From: Actinokineospora iranica
Lineage (GTDB): Bacteria; Actinomycetota; Actinomycetes; Mycobacteriales; Pseudonocardiaceae
Assembly: GCF_900101685.1 (NCBI RefSeq)
Contig: NZ_FMZZ01000003.1
Span: 62,001 to 126,000 of the forward strand
Direction: 5' to 3'
Length of the DNA: 64,000 nt
Of this stretch, positions 7,588 to 15,525 are shown one piece after another. The position numbers and the translations under genes are program-made. Positions within the stretch are counted from its first letter, which is position 1. Every line of letters starts with the position of its first letter. Below the pieces are notes generated by a model. The model made no database searches. It was not told where the DNA came from and was given only the letters and a program-made list of their open reading frames with translations.

Positions 7588-8517
7588 TCAGGCCGGGTCA
7601 GGAGAGACGCCGGTCAACGCGGCCGTCTGCGCCCACAGCGCCCGCGCGAGGTCGGGGTTCAGCGCAGCGCTCCGCGGTTTCGCCCGGCCCGGGGCCCCGA
7701 ACACCTCGCCGGGGCCGGTCGGGCCGAAGTACTCGCCGCCGCGCACGTCCGCGGCCACCGCCGCGTAGAGCTGGGGCAGGGCGCCGCGCTCGACGGACTG
7801 GGCGATCAGCCGGTTGCCCGCCGACACCACCCTGCCCAGGGCGGCGGCGATCCGGCCGCTGCCGCGGAGCCTGGCCGAGTTGCCCGCGAGCTCGCTTTCG
7901 CTCAGCCCGGGATGGGCGGCCACGCTCACCAGGTCGAGGCCCGCCGCGGCGGCGCGCCGGTCCAGCTCCATCGCGAAGAGCAGGTTGGCGAGCTTGGACT
8001 GGGCGTAGGCGGCCATCGGGTTGTAGCGGCGGCGGTCGAAGTTGAGGTCGTCCAGATCGAGCCCGGCCCCGCGGTGGGCCATGCTGGAGACGGTGACCAC
8101 CCGCGCGCCCGGCACGCCGCGCAGGGCGGGCATGAGCAGCCAGGTCAGCGCGGCGTGGCCCAAGTGGTTGGTGCCGAACTGCGCCTCGAAGCCGTCCGCG
8201 GTGGCCGCGCGCGGCGTGGCCATGATCCCGGCGTTGTTGATCAGGATGTCCAGCCGGTCGCCGGTGCGCTCGCGGACCTCGGCGGCGGCTTTGCCGACCG
8301 AGGCCACATCCGCGAGATCCAGTTCGACGAGCTCAGCCGCGCCGTCCACGGTGGCGAGCGCTTCGCGGCCCCGCTCGGGGGAGCGGCACGCCATGAACAC
8401 GTGCGCGCCCTTGCTCGCCAAGACCTGCGTGGTGCGCAGCCCCAGCCCGGAGTTCGCCCCGGTGACCAGAACGGTCTTGCCGCTCTGGTCCGGGATGTCG
8501 GCTTCGGACCAGCTCAT
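7588..8517 (-). CDS. Short-chain dehydrogenase/reductase, retinol-dehydrogenase-like
   Basis: A 309-residue classical SDR. The NAD(P)-binding motif TGANSGLG lies at residues 19-26, followed by NNAG and the YxxxK catalytic pair in AYAQSK. The long C-terminal part after residue 200 resembles the WWOX/retinol-dehydrogenase-like group common in actinobacteria. An Arg after the second strand (ACRSPERG) suggests NADPH preference. The substrate is unknown. The ATG at 8517 is favoured because GAGGTGA sits five bases upstream. It overlaps by four bases the stop of a 20-codon upstream reading frame, so translation is probably coupled. A palindrome upstream (8594-8609) suggests control by an unlinked repressor. 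Confidence 0.9.
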   Translation of the reverse strand: MSWSEADIPDQSGKTVLVTGANSGLGLRTTQVLASKGAHVFMACRSPERGREALATVDGAAELVELDLADVASVGKAAAEVRERTGDRLDILINNAGIMATPRAATADGFEAQFGTNHLGHAALTWLLMPALRGVPGARVVTVSSMAHRGAGLDLDDLNFDRRRYNPMAAYAQSKLANLLFAMELDRRAAAAGLDLVSVAAHPGLSESELAGNSARLRGSGRIAAALGRVVSAGNRLIAQSVERGALPQLYAAVAADVRGGEYFGPTGPGEVFGAPGRAKPRSAALNPDLARALWAQTAALTGVSPDPA

Positions 8518-8576
8518 GCGGTCACCTCGCAAGCTCGGTGTCCCCGCTCGCGGGATTCGCTCCCAAGCTGACTCAT
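8514..8576 (-). CDS. 20-codon leader reading frame upstream of the SDR gene
   Basis: An ATG at 8576 follows a strong GAGGAGGACGTG ribosome site and opens a 20-residue frame that ends in an ATGA overlap with the SDR start. The peptide is polar and charged (MSQLGSESRERGHR...) and matches nothing I know. The strong Shine-Dalgarno and the overlap suggest it is translated, either as a coupling leader or as the relic of a larger gene. Confidence 0.45.
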   Translation of the reverse strand: MSQLGSESRERGHRACEVTA

Positions 8577-8593
8577 CACGTCCTCCTCGAACT

Positions 8594-8609
8594 GGTACCA
8601 GACAGTACC
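8594..8609. promoter_or_regulatory. Palindrome in the SDR promoter region, putative operator
   Basis: GGTAC (8594-8598) and GTACC (8605-8609) form an inverted repeat around six bases, 18 bases upstream of the leader ATG. Position and symmetry fit a TetR-type operator, but no partner regulator is identifiable. Confidence 0.4.
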
Positions 8610-8640
8610 CGAGGGTAGGGACGCGGCGCTGAGAACCGGC

Positions 8641-9162
8641 TCAGGCGCTGGCCACGAGCCTGCGCAGCAGCAGTTCGACCGGGTTGCGGCGCCGTTCGGA
8701 CCGTTCCGGGGCGGAGCGCACCAGGGCGGCGAACGCGCCGCCGACGCGGGTGATCTCCGCGCGCGGCTCATCGGGCTCGCACAAGCCCGCGGCGAGCGCG
8801 AGCATCCGCTGCTCTGCCTCGATCGCGGGACGAAGGGTGTCGGCGTAGGCGTCCGCGTTGGCGTCGAGGACCCAGCGCAGGACCGGGTTCTCGACGGCGG
8901 TGGCGCGCCAGGCCTGGATGATGGCGTCGATCAGGTTGACCGACCGGTCCCGCTCCGCCTCGGCCTGGGCGAGGTTCACGCGGCCGGTGAGCTTCATCGT
9001 CCACCGGTGGTGCAGGGCTAGCAGCACTTCGTCCGGGCCGCTGAATACCTCGGCGACCTCGGGAATCTCGTCGTAGGGCAGGGTCCCCTCTGGGTTCTGG
9101 CGGGCGTGGCGCAGGACCTCGTCCAGCGCGTCGCGTCTGCGGTAGAAGTCGTTCCAGCTCAT
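8641..9162 (-). CDS. Hypothetical protein, divergent from a TetR regulator
   Basis: This 173-residue, mostly helical soluble protein begins MSWNDFYRRRDALDEVL and contains TLPYDEIPEVAEVFSG and HHRWTMKLTGRVNLAQ. I recognise it only as a conserved actinobacterial hypothetical, often found beside TetR genes. I favour the ATG at 9162, which has GGGGA upstream; a longer frame reaching 9237 would run through the operator. It is divergent from the TetR gene at 9262 and the shared promoter carries repeated TACCGNCGGTA-like palindromes. It is therefore almost certainly a target of that repressor (inference). Confidence 0.75.
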   Translation of the reverse strand: MSWNDFYRRRDALDEVLRHARQNPEGTLPYDEIPEVAEVFSGPDEVLLALHHRWTMKLTGRVNLAQAEAERDRSVNLIDAIIQAWRATAVENPVLRWVLDANADAYADTLRPAIEAEQRMLALAAGLCEPDEPRAEITRVGGAFAALVRSAPERSERRRNPVELLLRRLVASA

Positions 9163-9191
9163 GGCTCTGGCTCCCCTTCCGTGACCTTGGT

Positions 9192-9257
9192 CATACCGTT
9201 GGTTTGCGGCATACCGTCGGTATGGAAAATCTACCATGGTTCCGTACCGGCGGTATG
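9192..9257. promoter_or_regulatory. TetR operator cluster: two good palindromes and one degenerate copy
   Basis: CATACCGTCGGTATG (9210-9224) is a 15-base palindrome apart from its central base. CGTACCGGCGGTATG (9243-9257) is a second near-identical copy and CATACCGTTGGTTTG (9192-9206) a degraded third. Centres lie at 9199, 9217 and 9250. They fill the gap between the two divergent genes and end four bases before the TetR start, consistent with autoregulation. Confidence 0.75.
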
Positions 9258-9261
9258 TCTT

Positions 9262-9927
9262 ATGGTTGTGAGTGTGACGACAGCGCAGTCGAGGCGGGTG
9301 GACTACAGCGAGTCGACGAGGCAGGCCCTCGTCGACTCGGCCGTCGCGCTGTTCACCCAGCAGGGATACTCAGCCACCTCCCTCGACGCGATCGCCAAGC
9401 GAGCCCGGGTGACCAAGGGCGCGCTCTACCACCACTTCAGCGGCAAGCAGGCGCTGTTCGAGGCCGTGTTCGACGCCGTGGAGAACTCGGTCATGGGCCG
9501 CCTCGGCGAGGTCGTCACCGGCCCCGGCAGCGCCTGGGACCGGGCCATGAGCGGCGTGCAGGCCTACCTCAAGGCGTGCCTCGAACCGTCCTACCAGCGC
9601 ATCGTCATCCACGAGGCCCCGGTCGTCATGGGCTGGGAGCGCTGGCGCGAGGCCGAGGAGCACTTCAGCTACGGCCTGGTCCGCGCGGCCCTGGAGGCGC
9701 TGATCGAGGCGGGCGAGATCGACGACCTGCCACTGGAGGTCACCGCCCGCGTCGTCTTCGGCGCCCTGTCCACCGGGGCGACCATCATCGCGGGCGCAGC
9801 CGACCCGAAGAAGGCAGGCGCCGAGGTCTCCGTCACCATCACCCGGGTCCTGGAGGGTATGCGCAAGCGGACCGAGGAAGAGCGGCCCGACGCGCCCGCG
9901 GCCCCGGTGCGCAGCCTGCGTCGATAA
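9262..9927 (+). CDS. TetR family transcriptional repressor
   Basis: A 221-residue TetR protein. The N-terminal helix-turn-helix spans roughly residues 16-62, with the signature SLDAIAKRARVTKGALYHHFSGKQALFEAVF. The rest is the all-helical ligand and dimerisation domain and the tail is Arg/Pro-rich. The ligand is unknown. The ATG at 9262 has no ribosome site and directly follows the operator palindrome; GTG codons at 9268 and 9274 are alternatives, and a leaderless mRNA is likely. It probably represses itself and the divergent gene at 8641. Confidence 0.9.
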   Translation: MVVSVTTAQSRRVDYSESTRQALVDSAVALFTQQGYSATSLDAIAKRARVTKGALYHHFSGKQALFEAVFDAVENSVMGRLGEVVTGPGSAWDRAMSGVQAYLKACLEPSYQRIVIHEAPVVMGWERWREAEEHFSYGLVRAALEALIEAGEIDDLPLEVTARVVFGALSTGATIIAGAADPKKAGAEVSVTITRVLEGMRKRTEEERPDAPAAPVRSLRR

Positions 9928-10002
9928 CGGCGGGCCGAACTGGGACGATCTCCCCCGACACGTCGACACCGCGACATCCGCGACTTCCGCGCAGGGGGAT
10001 CA

Positions 10003-11061
10003 GTGGCAGCTACCGAGGCCGAGGTCGTGCCCGCCCCGTCGACCGACCGCCCGGCGTCGTCGGACCCGATCACCGAGATCCTGCTCCGCGAGCGCGAGGA
10101 CGCCCGACCGCACAAGGCGCTCTTCGGCGTGGGGCTCGCCGGGGTGCTGGTGTTCGGCCCGCTGGTCTGGACCGCGGCAGCCAACGGGAAGTTCGACTGG
10201 CTGATGGCCGTCTGGCTCGCCGTGGCGGTGGTCACCACGGTGCTCGTCCTGCGCGGCAGGCGCCTGGGACGCTGGCTGACCGCGGGCGCGGCGCGGATGC
10301 ACGCCGAGCCATGGCGGCCGGTGACCGCCCGGGTCGTCACCGGGTCCTGGGGCACCACGACCGTGGAGATCGAGGAAGCAGGCACGTTTACCGCGCTGCG
10401 GGTAGCGGGATTGAGCAAGGCCCACCACACGGTGATCGCCCGGACCGGGAAAGTCTGGGTCGTCGGCCCGACCGAGGGCTGGGCCGTCGTCCGGATCGAC
10501 GGCTCCCACGAGCCGTGGCCCGCCCGGGTGCCCGCCCGGCCCCCCGCGCCCGGCGCCGAGTTCTTCCCCGTCGACAGCGCGGCGACGACCCGCCTCTGGG
10601 CACGGAAGATGTGCGCCCGGGTGTGCGCGCCGACCTGGCCAATGTGGTGGATCACCGGCGCGACCTGCGCGTTCACCCTGACCGGAACGTCGAGCTGGGC
10701 GAAGACGGCCGTCGGCCTGGCCGCGTGGACCCTCATCTGCGGCGAATACCTCTACGCGAACCGGCGCAGGCTCATCGACCTGCGCCTGCCCCGCCTGGTC
10801 GAAGCGGGCGAGTGGACCCGCACCGAGGCGACCCTGGCGCCCTGGGAGGTCCTTCCGGAGGGCGCCGTCGCGGCCAAGGCCACAGTCCGCCTGGACGACG
10901 GAACGGCGCTGGTCGCGCTGCTTCCCAACGCCTCGGTAGACGTCCTGGGCGCGGTGTCGGACACGGGGACGCTGTGGTTCGCGGGGAAGCCGGAGGCCGG
11001 TAAGACGATGGCGGCAGGGTTTCCCGGCTATCCGCTGCTCGCGGTGGCGAGGCTCAGATAA
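10003..11061 (+). CDS. Membrane protein, first of three tandem paralogues
   Basis: The 352-residue protein has a charged N-terminus with EILLREREDARPHKA. A first hydrophobic hairpin follows (about residues 46-85), then a beta-rich soluble domain (PVTARVVTGSWGTTTVEIEE ... [17 protein letters not shown]). A second hydrophobic pair lies near 210-250, and a second soluble domain ends in the block [19 protein letters not shown]. The function is unknown and no enzymatic motif is evident. The AGKT string is not in a P-loop context. GTG 10003 follows AGGGGGATCA. Three copies lie head to tail with 11-base gaps, clearly one operon built by duplication. This copy is the most diverged. Confidence 0.8.
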   Translation: MAATEAEVVPAPSTDRPASSDPITEILLREREDARPHKALFGVGLAGVLVFGPLVWTAAANGKFDWLMAVWLAVAVVTTVLVLRGRRLGRWLTAGAARMHAEPWRPVTARVVTGSWGTTTVEIEEAGTFTALRVAGLSKAHHTVIARTGKVWVVGPTEGWAVVRIDGSHEPWPARVPARPPAPGAEFFPVDSAATTRLWARKMCARVCAPTWPMWWITGATCAFTLTGTSSWAKTAVGLAAWTLICGEYLYANRRRLIDLRLPRLVEAGEWTRTEATLAPWEVLPEGAVAAKATVRLDDGTALVALLPNASVDVLGAVSDTGTLWFAGKPEAGKTMAAGFPGYPLLAVARLR

Positions 11062-11072
11062 GGGGGAACCCG

Positions 11073-12140
11073 GTGGCGGACACCGATGCCGAGGTGGTGC
11101 GGGCACCCGCGACCGATCGGCCTGCGTTATCGGACGCGACGACGGCGATCTTGCTCGGCTTGCGCGAGCAGGCCCGACCGGAGGCTGCGACGCTCGGTTG
11201 GTACGCCGTCCTCGCGCCCATCTATGTGGCGGGCGTGATTTTCTTCTGGGTCGACGGCACGGTTTCCATGGGCCTGATGTGGAGTTCCCTGTTTCTGGTC
11301 ATCCTCGCGCTCCCGGCTTCGATCATCACCTGGCGTGCCAGTCGGTGGATTCCGTCGGCTTACGCGCAGTTGGGTTGGTCGCCGTGGCGAACGGTGACGG
11401 CGCGGGTGGTCCGGGCTCGTGCCGGGTTGGCGACGGTGGAGGTCGAGGAAAACGGGACGTTCACCGCCTTCGAGGTGCGGGGACTGCGGGCGGCTCACCG
11501 GTCGGTCATCGCTCGGACTGGGGCGCTGTGGCTGGTGGGTCCCGCCGCTGACGGGTGGGCGTTCGCGCGTGTCGACGGCTCCCACGAGGCGTTTCCGGCG
11601 CGGGTTCGGCGCAAGCCGTTGCCGCCAGGGGCGGTGTCCGAGCCAGTCGCTCCGGCGGAAACCTCTCGCAGGCAGGCGCGGTGGCTGCGGTCGCGGGTGT
11701 GGCGCTCCCAGTGGCTGTTCCTGGCGGCGCCGCTGTATTCCGCCTTGTACGCCCTGGGTGAACCGCCGTTTCGATGGCAGAAGCTAGCTGTCCACTTGGG
11801 CGTGGTTCTGCTCTTCGTGGCCTGGTTTCCGCTGTCGACGCGCTACCGCTTCGGCGATCTTCGGCTGCCCAACCTGGTCGAGGCCGGTGAGTGGACCCGC
11901 GCGCAGGCGTGGGCCGCGCCGTGGGAAGCCCGACTGGAGGGGACAGCGGAGGCCACGGTCACCGTCCGGCTGGATGACGGGACCACGCTGACCGCGAGCC
12001 TGCCCAACGCTTCGGTGGACCTGCTGGGCACGGTCTGGGACACCGGCACGCTGTGGTTCGCGGGGAAGCCGGAGGCGGGTAAGACGATGGCGGCAGGGTT
12101 TCCCGGTTACCCGCTGCTTGCGGTGGCCAGGCTCAGGTAA
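11073..12140 (+). CDS. Membrane protein, second of three tandem paralogues
   Basis: A 355-residue paralogue of the preceding gene with the same order: short N-terminal region, membrane hairpin (about 45-85), soluble domain with [27 protein letters not shown], second membrane pair (about 210-255) and a C-terminal domain ending [14 protein letters not shown]. The GTG at 11073 follows AGGGGGA, which is also repeated exactly before the third copy. The first 25 codons ([23 protein letters not shown]) are nearly identical in copies two and three. The last 30 codons are almost identical in all three, pointing to recent duplication or gene conversion. Function unknown. Confidence 0.8.
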   Translation: MADTDAEVVRAPATDRPALSDATTAILLGLREQARPEAATLGWYAVLAPIYVAGVIFFWVDGTVSMGLMWSSLFLVILALPASIITWRASRWIPSAYAQLGWSPWRTVTARVVRARAGLATVEVEENGTFTAFEVRGLRAAHRSVIARTGALWLVGPAADGWAFARVDGSHEAFPARVRRKPLPPGAVSEPVAPAETSRRQARWLRSRVWRSQWLFLAAPLYSALYALGEPPFRWQKLAVHLGVVLLFVAWFPLSTRYRFGDLRLPNLVEAGEWTRAQAWAAPWEARLEGTAEATVTVRLDDGTTLTASLPNASVDLLGTVWDTGTLWFAGKPEAGKTMAAGFPGYPLLAVARLR

Positions 12141-12151
12141 GGGGGAACCCG

Positions 12152-13117
12152 GTGACGGACACCGATGCCGAGGTGGTGCGGGCACCCGCGACCGACCGTC
12201 CGGCGTTATCGGACGCGACGACGGCCGTTCTGCTCCGGTTGCGGGACAGCACCCGGCCGAAGATCGCCGCGATCGTGTTGTTGGTCTTTTCCGCGCTGTT
12301 CGTCACGCTCAGCTCCGTCGTGGCCCGGCTGCTCAGCGGCGGGGGCGCCATATCGGCCTTCGGTGCGCTCCTGTCCTTGGCAGGCGCGGCTCTGTCCTGG
12401 ACTGGTGTGATGATTCTGGTCCGCCTCCGGTTCGCCAGTCGATGGATTCCGTCGGCTCACGCGCAGTTGGGTTCGTCGCCGTGGCGGCCGGTGACGGCGC
12501 GGGTGGTTCGGACTCGTGCGGAGATGGTCACAGTCGAGGTTGAGGAGAACGGGGCGTTTACGGCTCTGGAGGTGCGGGGGCTTCGGGCGGCTCACCGGTC
12601 GGTCATCGGGCGGACCGGGGAGGTTTGGCTGGTCGGTCCGGCCGCTGACGGGTGGGCGGTGGTGCGGATCGATGGGTCGCATGAGCCGTTTCCGGCGCGG
12701 GTTCGGCGCAAGCCGGTGCCGCCGGGGGCGGTGTCCGATCCGATCGACCCGGCCGAGACCAGCCGCCGGTGGGTGCGGTGGCTGCGGTCCCAGGCGAGGC
12801 GGTCGCTGGGCCTGTCTCGGCGACGGCGCGGTGATCTTCGGCTGCCCGAGTTGGTCGAGGCAGGGGAGTGGACTCGGGCGCGGGCGTGGGCCGCGCCGTG
12901 GATCGCTCGCCTGGACGGGACGGCGGAGGCGACCGTGACGGTTCAGCTGGATGACGGGGCGACCTTGACCGCGAGTCTGCCCAACGCCTCAGTGGATCTG
13001 CTGGGGACGGTGTGGGAAACCGGCACGCTGTGGTTCGCGGGGAGGCCGGAGGCGGGTAAGACGATGGCGGCAGGGTTTCCCGGTTACCCGCTGCTTGCGG
13101 TGGCCAGGCTCACCTGA
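12152..13117 (+). CDS. Membrane protein, third of three tandem paralogues, lacks the second membrane pair
   Basis: This 321-residue copy has the N-terminal hairpin (about residues 43-90) and both soluble domains. The second hydrophobic pair of its neighbours is missing: [23 protein letters not shown] runs straight from the first soluble domain to the second. The C-terminal block is the same as in the other copies but with [10 protein letters not shown]. Its end overlaps the convergent lipB stop by eight bases. The internal loss of a membrane pair would place the C-terminal domain on the cytoplasmic or extracytoplasmic side differently, or leave it attached by a single hairpin. Function unknown. 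Confidence 0.78.
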   Translation: MTDTDAEVVRAPATDRPALSDATTAVLLRLRDSTRPKIAAIVLLVFSALFVTLSSVVARLLSGGGAISAFGALLSLAGAALSWTGVMILVRLRFASRWIPSAHAQLGSSPWRPVTARVVRTRAEMVTVEVEENGAFTALEVRGLRAAHRSVIGRTGEVWLVGPAADGWAVVRIDGSHEPFPARVRRKPVPPGAVSDPIDPAETSRRWVRWLRSQARRSLGLSRRRRGDLRLPELVEAGEWTRARAWAAPWIARLDGTAEATVTVQLDDGATLTASLPNASVDLLGTVWETGTLWFAGRPEAGKTMAAGFPGYPLLAVARLT

Positions 13118-13844
13118 GCGCGAAGGTCACACCGGGGCTGCTGGGCTCGGCCTTGGGCAGCCAGTGGTCGGACACCGGCAGCGTGCCCTCCAGCGCCGCC
13201 AGCACCGCTTCCCGCGCCAGCGGCAGCACCTCCGCCACCGGCACCGGCCGACCCAGTTCCGCGGTCAGCGACGTCACCCCGGCGTCGCGGATGCCGCAGG
13301 GCACGATGCGGTCGAACGCGCTCAGGTCGGCGTCGCAGTTGATCTCGAAGCCGTGCATGGTGACGCCGCGCTGGACGCGGATGCCGATGGCGGCGATCTT
13401 GCGTTCCGGGCGGTCGCCCGCGCAGGCGAGCCAGACGCCGCTGCGGCCCTCGACGCGGCCGGTGCGCAGGCCAAGACGGGCGCACACGGCGATCAGGGCC
13501 TCTTCGACGCGGCGCACGTAGGCGACCACGTCGATCGGGTCGGACAGCTTGACGATCGGGTACCCGACCAGTTGGCCGGGGCCGTGCCAGGTGATCTTGC
13601 CGCCGCGGTCGACATCGATCACCGGGGTGCCGTCGTCGGGGCGCTCGTCTGGCTGGGTGCGCTTGCCCGCGGTGTAGACCGACGGGTGCTCCAGCAGCAG
13701 CAGGGTGTCGCCGCCGGTGTCCTCGGCGCGGGCCTCGGCGAGTTCGCGCTGCAGGTCCCAGGCCGCCTGGTAGTCGATCGTGCCGACCTCGCGCACCACC
13801 ACCGGTCGGGTGTCGGCGCGACAGGACTTGTCCCTTGTGCTCAC
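13110..13844 (-). CDS. lipB: Octanoyltransferase (lipoyl(octanoyl) transferase)
   Basis: LipB moves the octanoyl chain from acyl carrier protein to the lipoyl domains that LipA then modifies. Family marks are [10 protein letters not shown], the motif [16 protein letters not shown], the lysine in RKIAAIGIR and the catalytic cysteine in VPCGI. The 244-residue length is typical. It is convergent with the third membrane paralogue and lies ten bases upstream of nothing else on its strand, so it probably ends the PAP2-lipB unit. Together with lipA (6570), sucB and lpdA it completes endogenous lipoate assembly in this window. Confidence 0.96.
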   Translation of the reverse strand: MSTRDKSCRADTRPVVVREVGTIDYQAAWDLQRELAEARAEDTGGDTLLLLEHPSVYTAGKRTQPDERPDDGTPVIDVDRGGKITWHGPGQLVGYPIVKLSDPIDVVAYVRRVEEALIAVCARLGLRTGRVEGRSGVWLACAGDRPERKIAAIGIRVQRGVTMHGFEINCDADLSAFDRIVPCGIRDAGVTSLTAELGRPVPVAEVLPLAREAVLAALEGTLPVSDHWLPKAEPSSPGVTFALR

Positions 13845-13854
13845 GGACGCGACC

Positions 13855-14469
13855 CTACGCCGTGGGCCCGCGGGCGGGCAGCAGCCGCAGCGCCGCCGCC
13901 GTCATCAGGCCGAGGCCGACCACGCCCAGGGTGGCGCCCACCACGTCGGTGAGCCAGTGGACGTCCAGCAGCACCCGGCACAGCGCCGCCAGGAACACCG
14001 CCACCGCGGACAGCGCGACGACCAGGCGCAGCCGTTCCCTGGCCAGCCACGCGCACAGCACGGCCGCGGTGAACCCCACCGAGGCCACCGACACCACGTG
14101 TCCACTCGGGAAGCTGAAATCCGGGTACACCCTCGGCCGGGTCCGCTCGAACAGCGGCTTGGCGAACGACACCGTCCGGCACACCGCCAGCAGCAGCGTC
14201 GCGCGCAGCAGCAGCCCGGTCAGCTCCGGTCTGCCCCGCCGCCGCACCACGACGGCGGCCACCAGCAGGCCCAGCGCGGCGACCACGGGCAGCACCGGGC
14301 CGAGCACCGCGCTCCCCACGGACGCCACGTCCCCCGCGGTGTCCTGCCACCCGTTGCCCAGCGACTCCGCGACGAACCGGTCCACTCCCGACGGGGGACC
14401 GGAGACAGTGAGGCCCAGGACGAGGAACGCGACCAGCAGGAACGCGCCGAAGCTGACGATCCGGCTCAT
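13855..14469 (-). CDS. PAP2 family lipid phosphatase
   Basis: A 204-residue polytopic membrane protein with the three-part PAP2 phosphatase signature: KPLFERTRP (KxxxxxxRP), PSGH, and [11 protein letters not shown] (RxxxxxHxxxD). These residues form the acid phosphatase site facing the outside and act on lipid phosphates such as phosphatidic acid or undecaprenyl pyrophosphate. About six hydrophobic helices are visible, starting with [16 protein letters not shown] chose the ATG at 14469 (MSRIVSF); the frame is open further upstream but has no signal-like start there. It ends 11 bases before the lipB start and is probably cotranscribed. Confidence 0.9.
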   Translation of the reverse strand: MSRIVSFGAFLLVAFLVLGLTVSGPPSGVDRFVAESLGNGWQDTAGDVASVGSAVLGPVLPVVAALGLLVAAVVVRRRGRPELTGLLLRATLLLAVCRTVSFAKPLFERTRPRVYPDFSFPSGHVVSVASVGFTAAVLCAWLARERLRLVVALSAVAVFLAALCRVLLDVHWLTDVVGATLGVVGLGLMTAAALRLLPARGPTA

Positions 14470-14527
14470 GCGGCCACCGCACAAGACCGGTGGCCCAGCG
14501 CGCCTGATTGCTCGCTCGCAAGCTCGC

Positions 14528-15412
14528 TCACCGGCCCTCGATCGCGTCCAAGGCGTCCTCGACGGTGTCGAACCGGAAGCCGAACCCGTTGTCCCGCAGC
14601 ACCTTCGGCACCACATGCTGGCTGCGCAGGATCTCGCCAGCGAGCTCGCCCAACGCCACCTGCAGCGCGATCTTCGGCACGGTGAGCACGGCGGGCCTGC
14701 GCTTGGCGCGGCTCAGCGCGCGGGTGAACTCGGCGTTGGTGGCCGGGATCGGCCCGGTGAGGTTCACCGGCCCGGCGATGTCGTCGCGCAGCAGGAAAGA
14801 CAGCGCCGCCACCTCGTCATCGATGTGGATCCACGGCATGTACTGGCCGCCGTCGCCGAGTTTTCCGCCCAGGGCCAAGGAGAACAGCGGCCGCAGCGGG
14901 CCGAGCAGCCCGCCGCTGGGGGCCAGCACCTGCGCGGTGCGGGCCAGCACGACCCGCGCGCCCGCCGCGCCAGCGGCCTCGGTCGCGGCCTCCCAGCGCA
15001 CGCACAGGTCGGCGAGGAAACCACGGCCCGCCTGCTCGGTCTCGTCCACCGGAGCCGGGCCGGTCGTCCCGTAGTACCCCACCGCGGAACCGTTGACCAG
15101 CACCGGGACGCCGTGCTGGGCGACCGCGCCCGCCAGCACCTCGGTCGGCACGATGCGGCTGTCCAGGAGCACCTGCTTGCGCGCCTGGCTCCACCGCTTC
15201 CTGGCCACCCCCGCGCCACACAGGTTGACCACCGCGTCCACCCCGTCGAAGGCGCCGTCGGCGACCACGCCCGCGGGCGGGTCCCAGAAGCGCTCGTCGG
15301 GAGCCGCGGGCGCCGTGCGCACCAGCCGCAGCACCTCGTCGCCGTCCTGCCGGAGTTTGGCCACGAGGGCGGTCCCGATAAGGCCGGTGGAGCCGGCGAC
15401 GACTACGCGCAT
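14528..15412 (-). CDS. TIGR01777/SDR39U1-type NAD(P)-dependent epimerase family protein
   Basis: A 294-residue extended-SDR-like protein. It starts MRVVVAGSTGLIGTALVAKL, a GxxGxxG nucleotide-binding motif, and has the family marks VNLCGAGVARKRWS, NGSAVGYYG and PWIHIDDEVAAL. It ends in the DUF1731-type domain with SQHVVPKVLRDNGFGF. Members include bacterial YfcH and the plant/human SDR39U1; their reaction is not established. The ATG at 15412 gives the canonical N-terminus. It lies between the sucB terminator and PAP2 on the same strand. Confidence 0.92.
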   Translation of the reverse strand: MRVVVAGSTGLIGTALVAKLRQDGDEVLRLVRTAPAAPDERFWDPPAGVVADGAFDGVDAVVNLCGAGVARKRWSQARKQVLLDSRIVPTEVLAGAVAQHGVPVLVNGSAVGYYGTTGPAPVDETEQAGRGFLADLCVRWEAATEAAGAAGARVVLARTAQVLAPSGGLLGPLRPLFSLALGGKLGDGGQYMPWIHIDDEVAALSFLLRDDIAGPVNLTGPIPATNAEFTRALSRAKRRPAVLTVPKIALQVALGELAGEILRSQHVVPKVLRDNGFGFRFDTVEDALDAIEGR

Positions 15413-15480
15413 ACGCTGATCGTCTCGAACATCCGGTTGAGTCGCACGCTCGGGTGATCGTTGTGACTGACCCGGAATGG

Positions 15481-15512
15481 CGAGTGGGCCGCCCACCGGG
15501 ACGGCCCACTCG
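15481..15512 (-). terminator. Hairpin terminator after sucB
   Basis: CGAGTGGGCCG (15481-15491) pairs exactly with CGGCCCACTCG (15502-15512) around a ten-base loop. It lies 14 bases past the sucB stop on the minus strand. Confidence 0.75.
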
Positions 15513-15525
15513 ACACGCTTTCGGA

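Noticed and set aside
10975-11025. Walker A motif (EAGKTM) in the membrane paralogues
   Set aside because: The Gly-x4-GK[ST] spacing and following helix are absent and no Walker B is present.
13095-13952. Long plus-strand frame opposite lipB
   Set aside because: Composition is Ala/Gly/Arg/Asp low-complexity typical of shadows, while the minus strand gives intact LipB.
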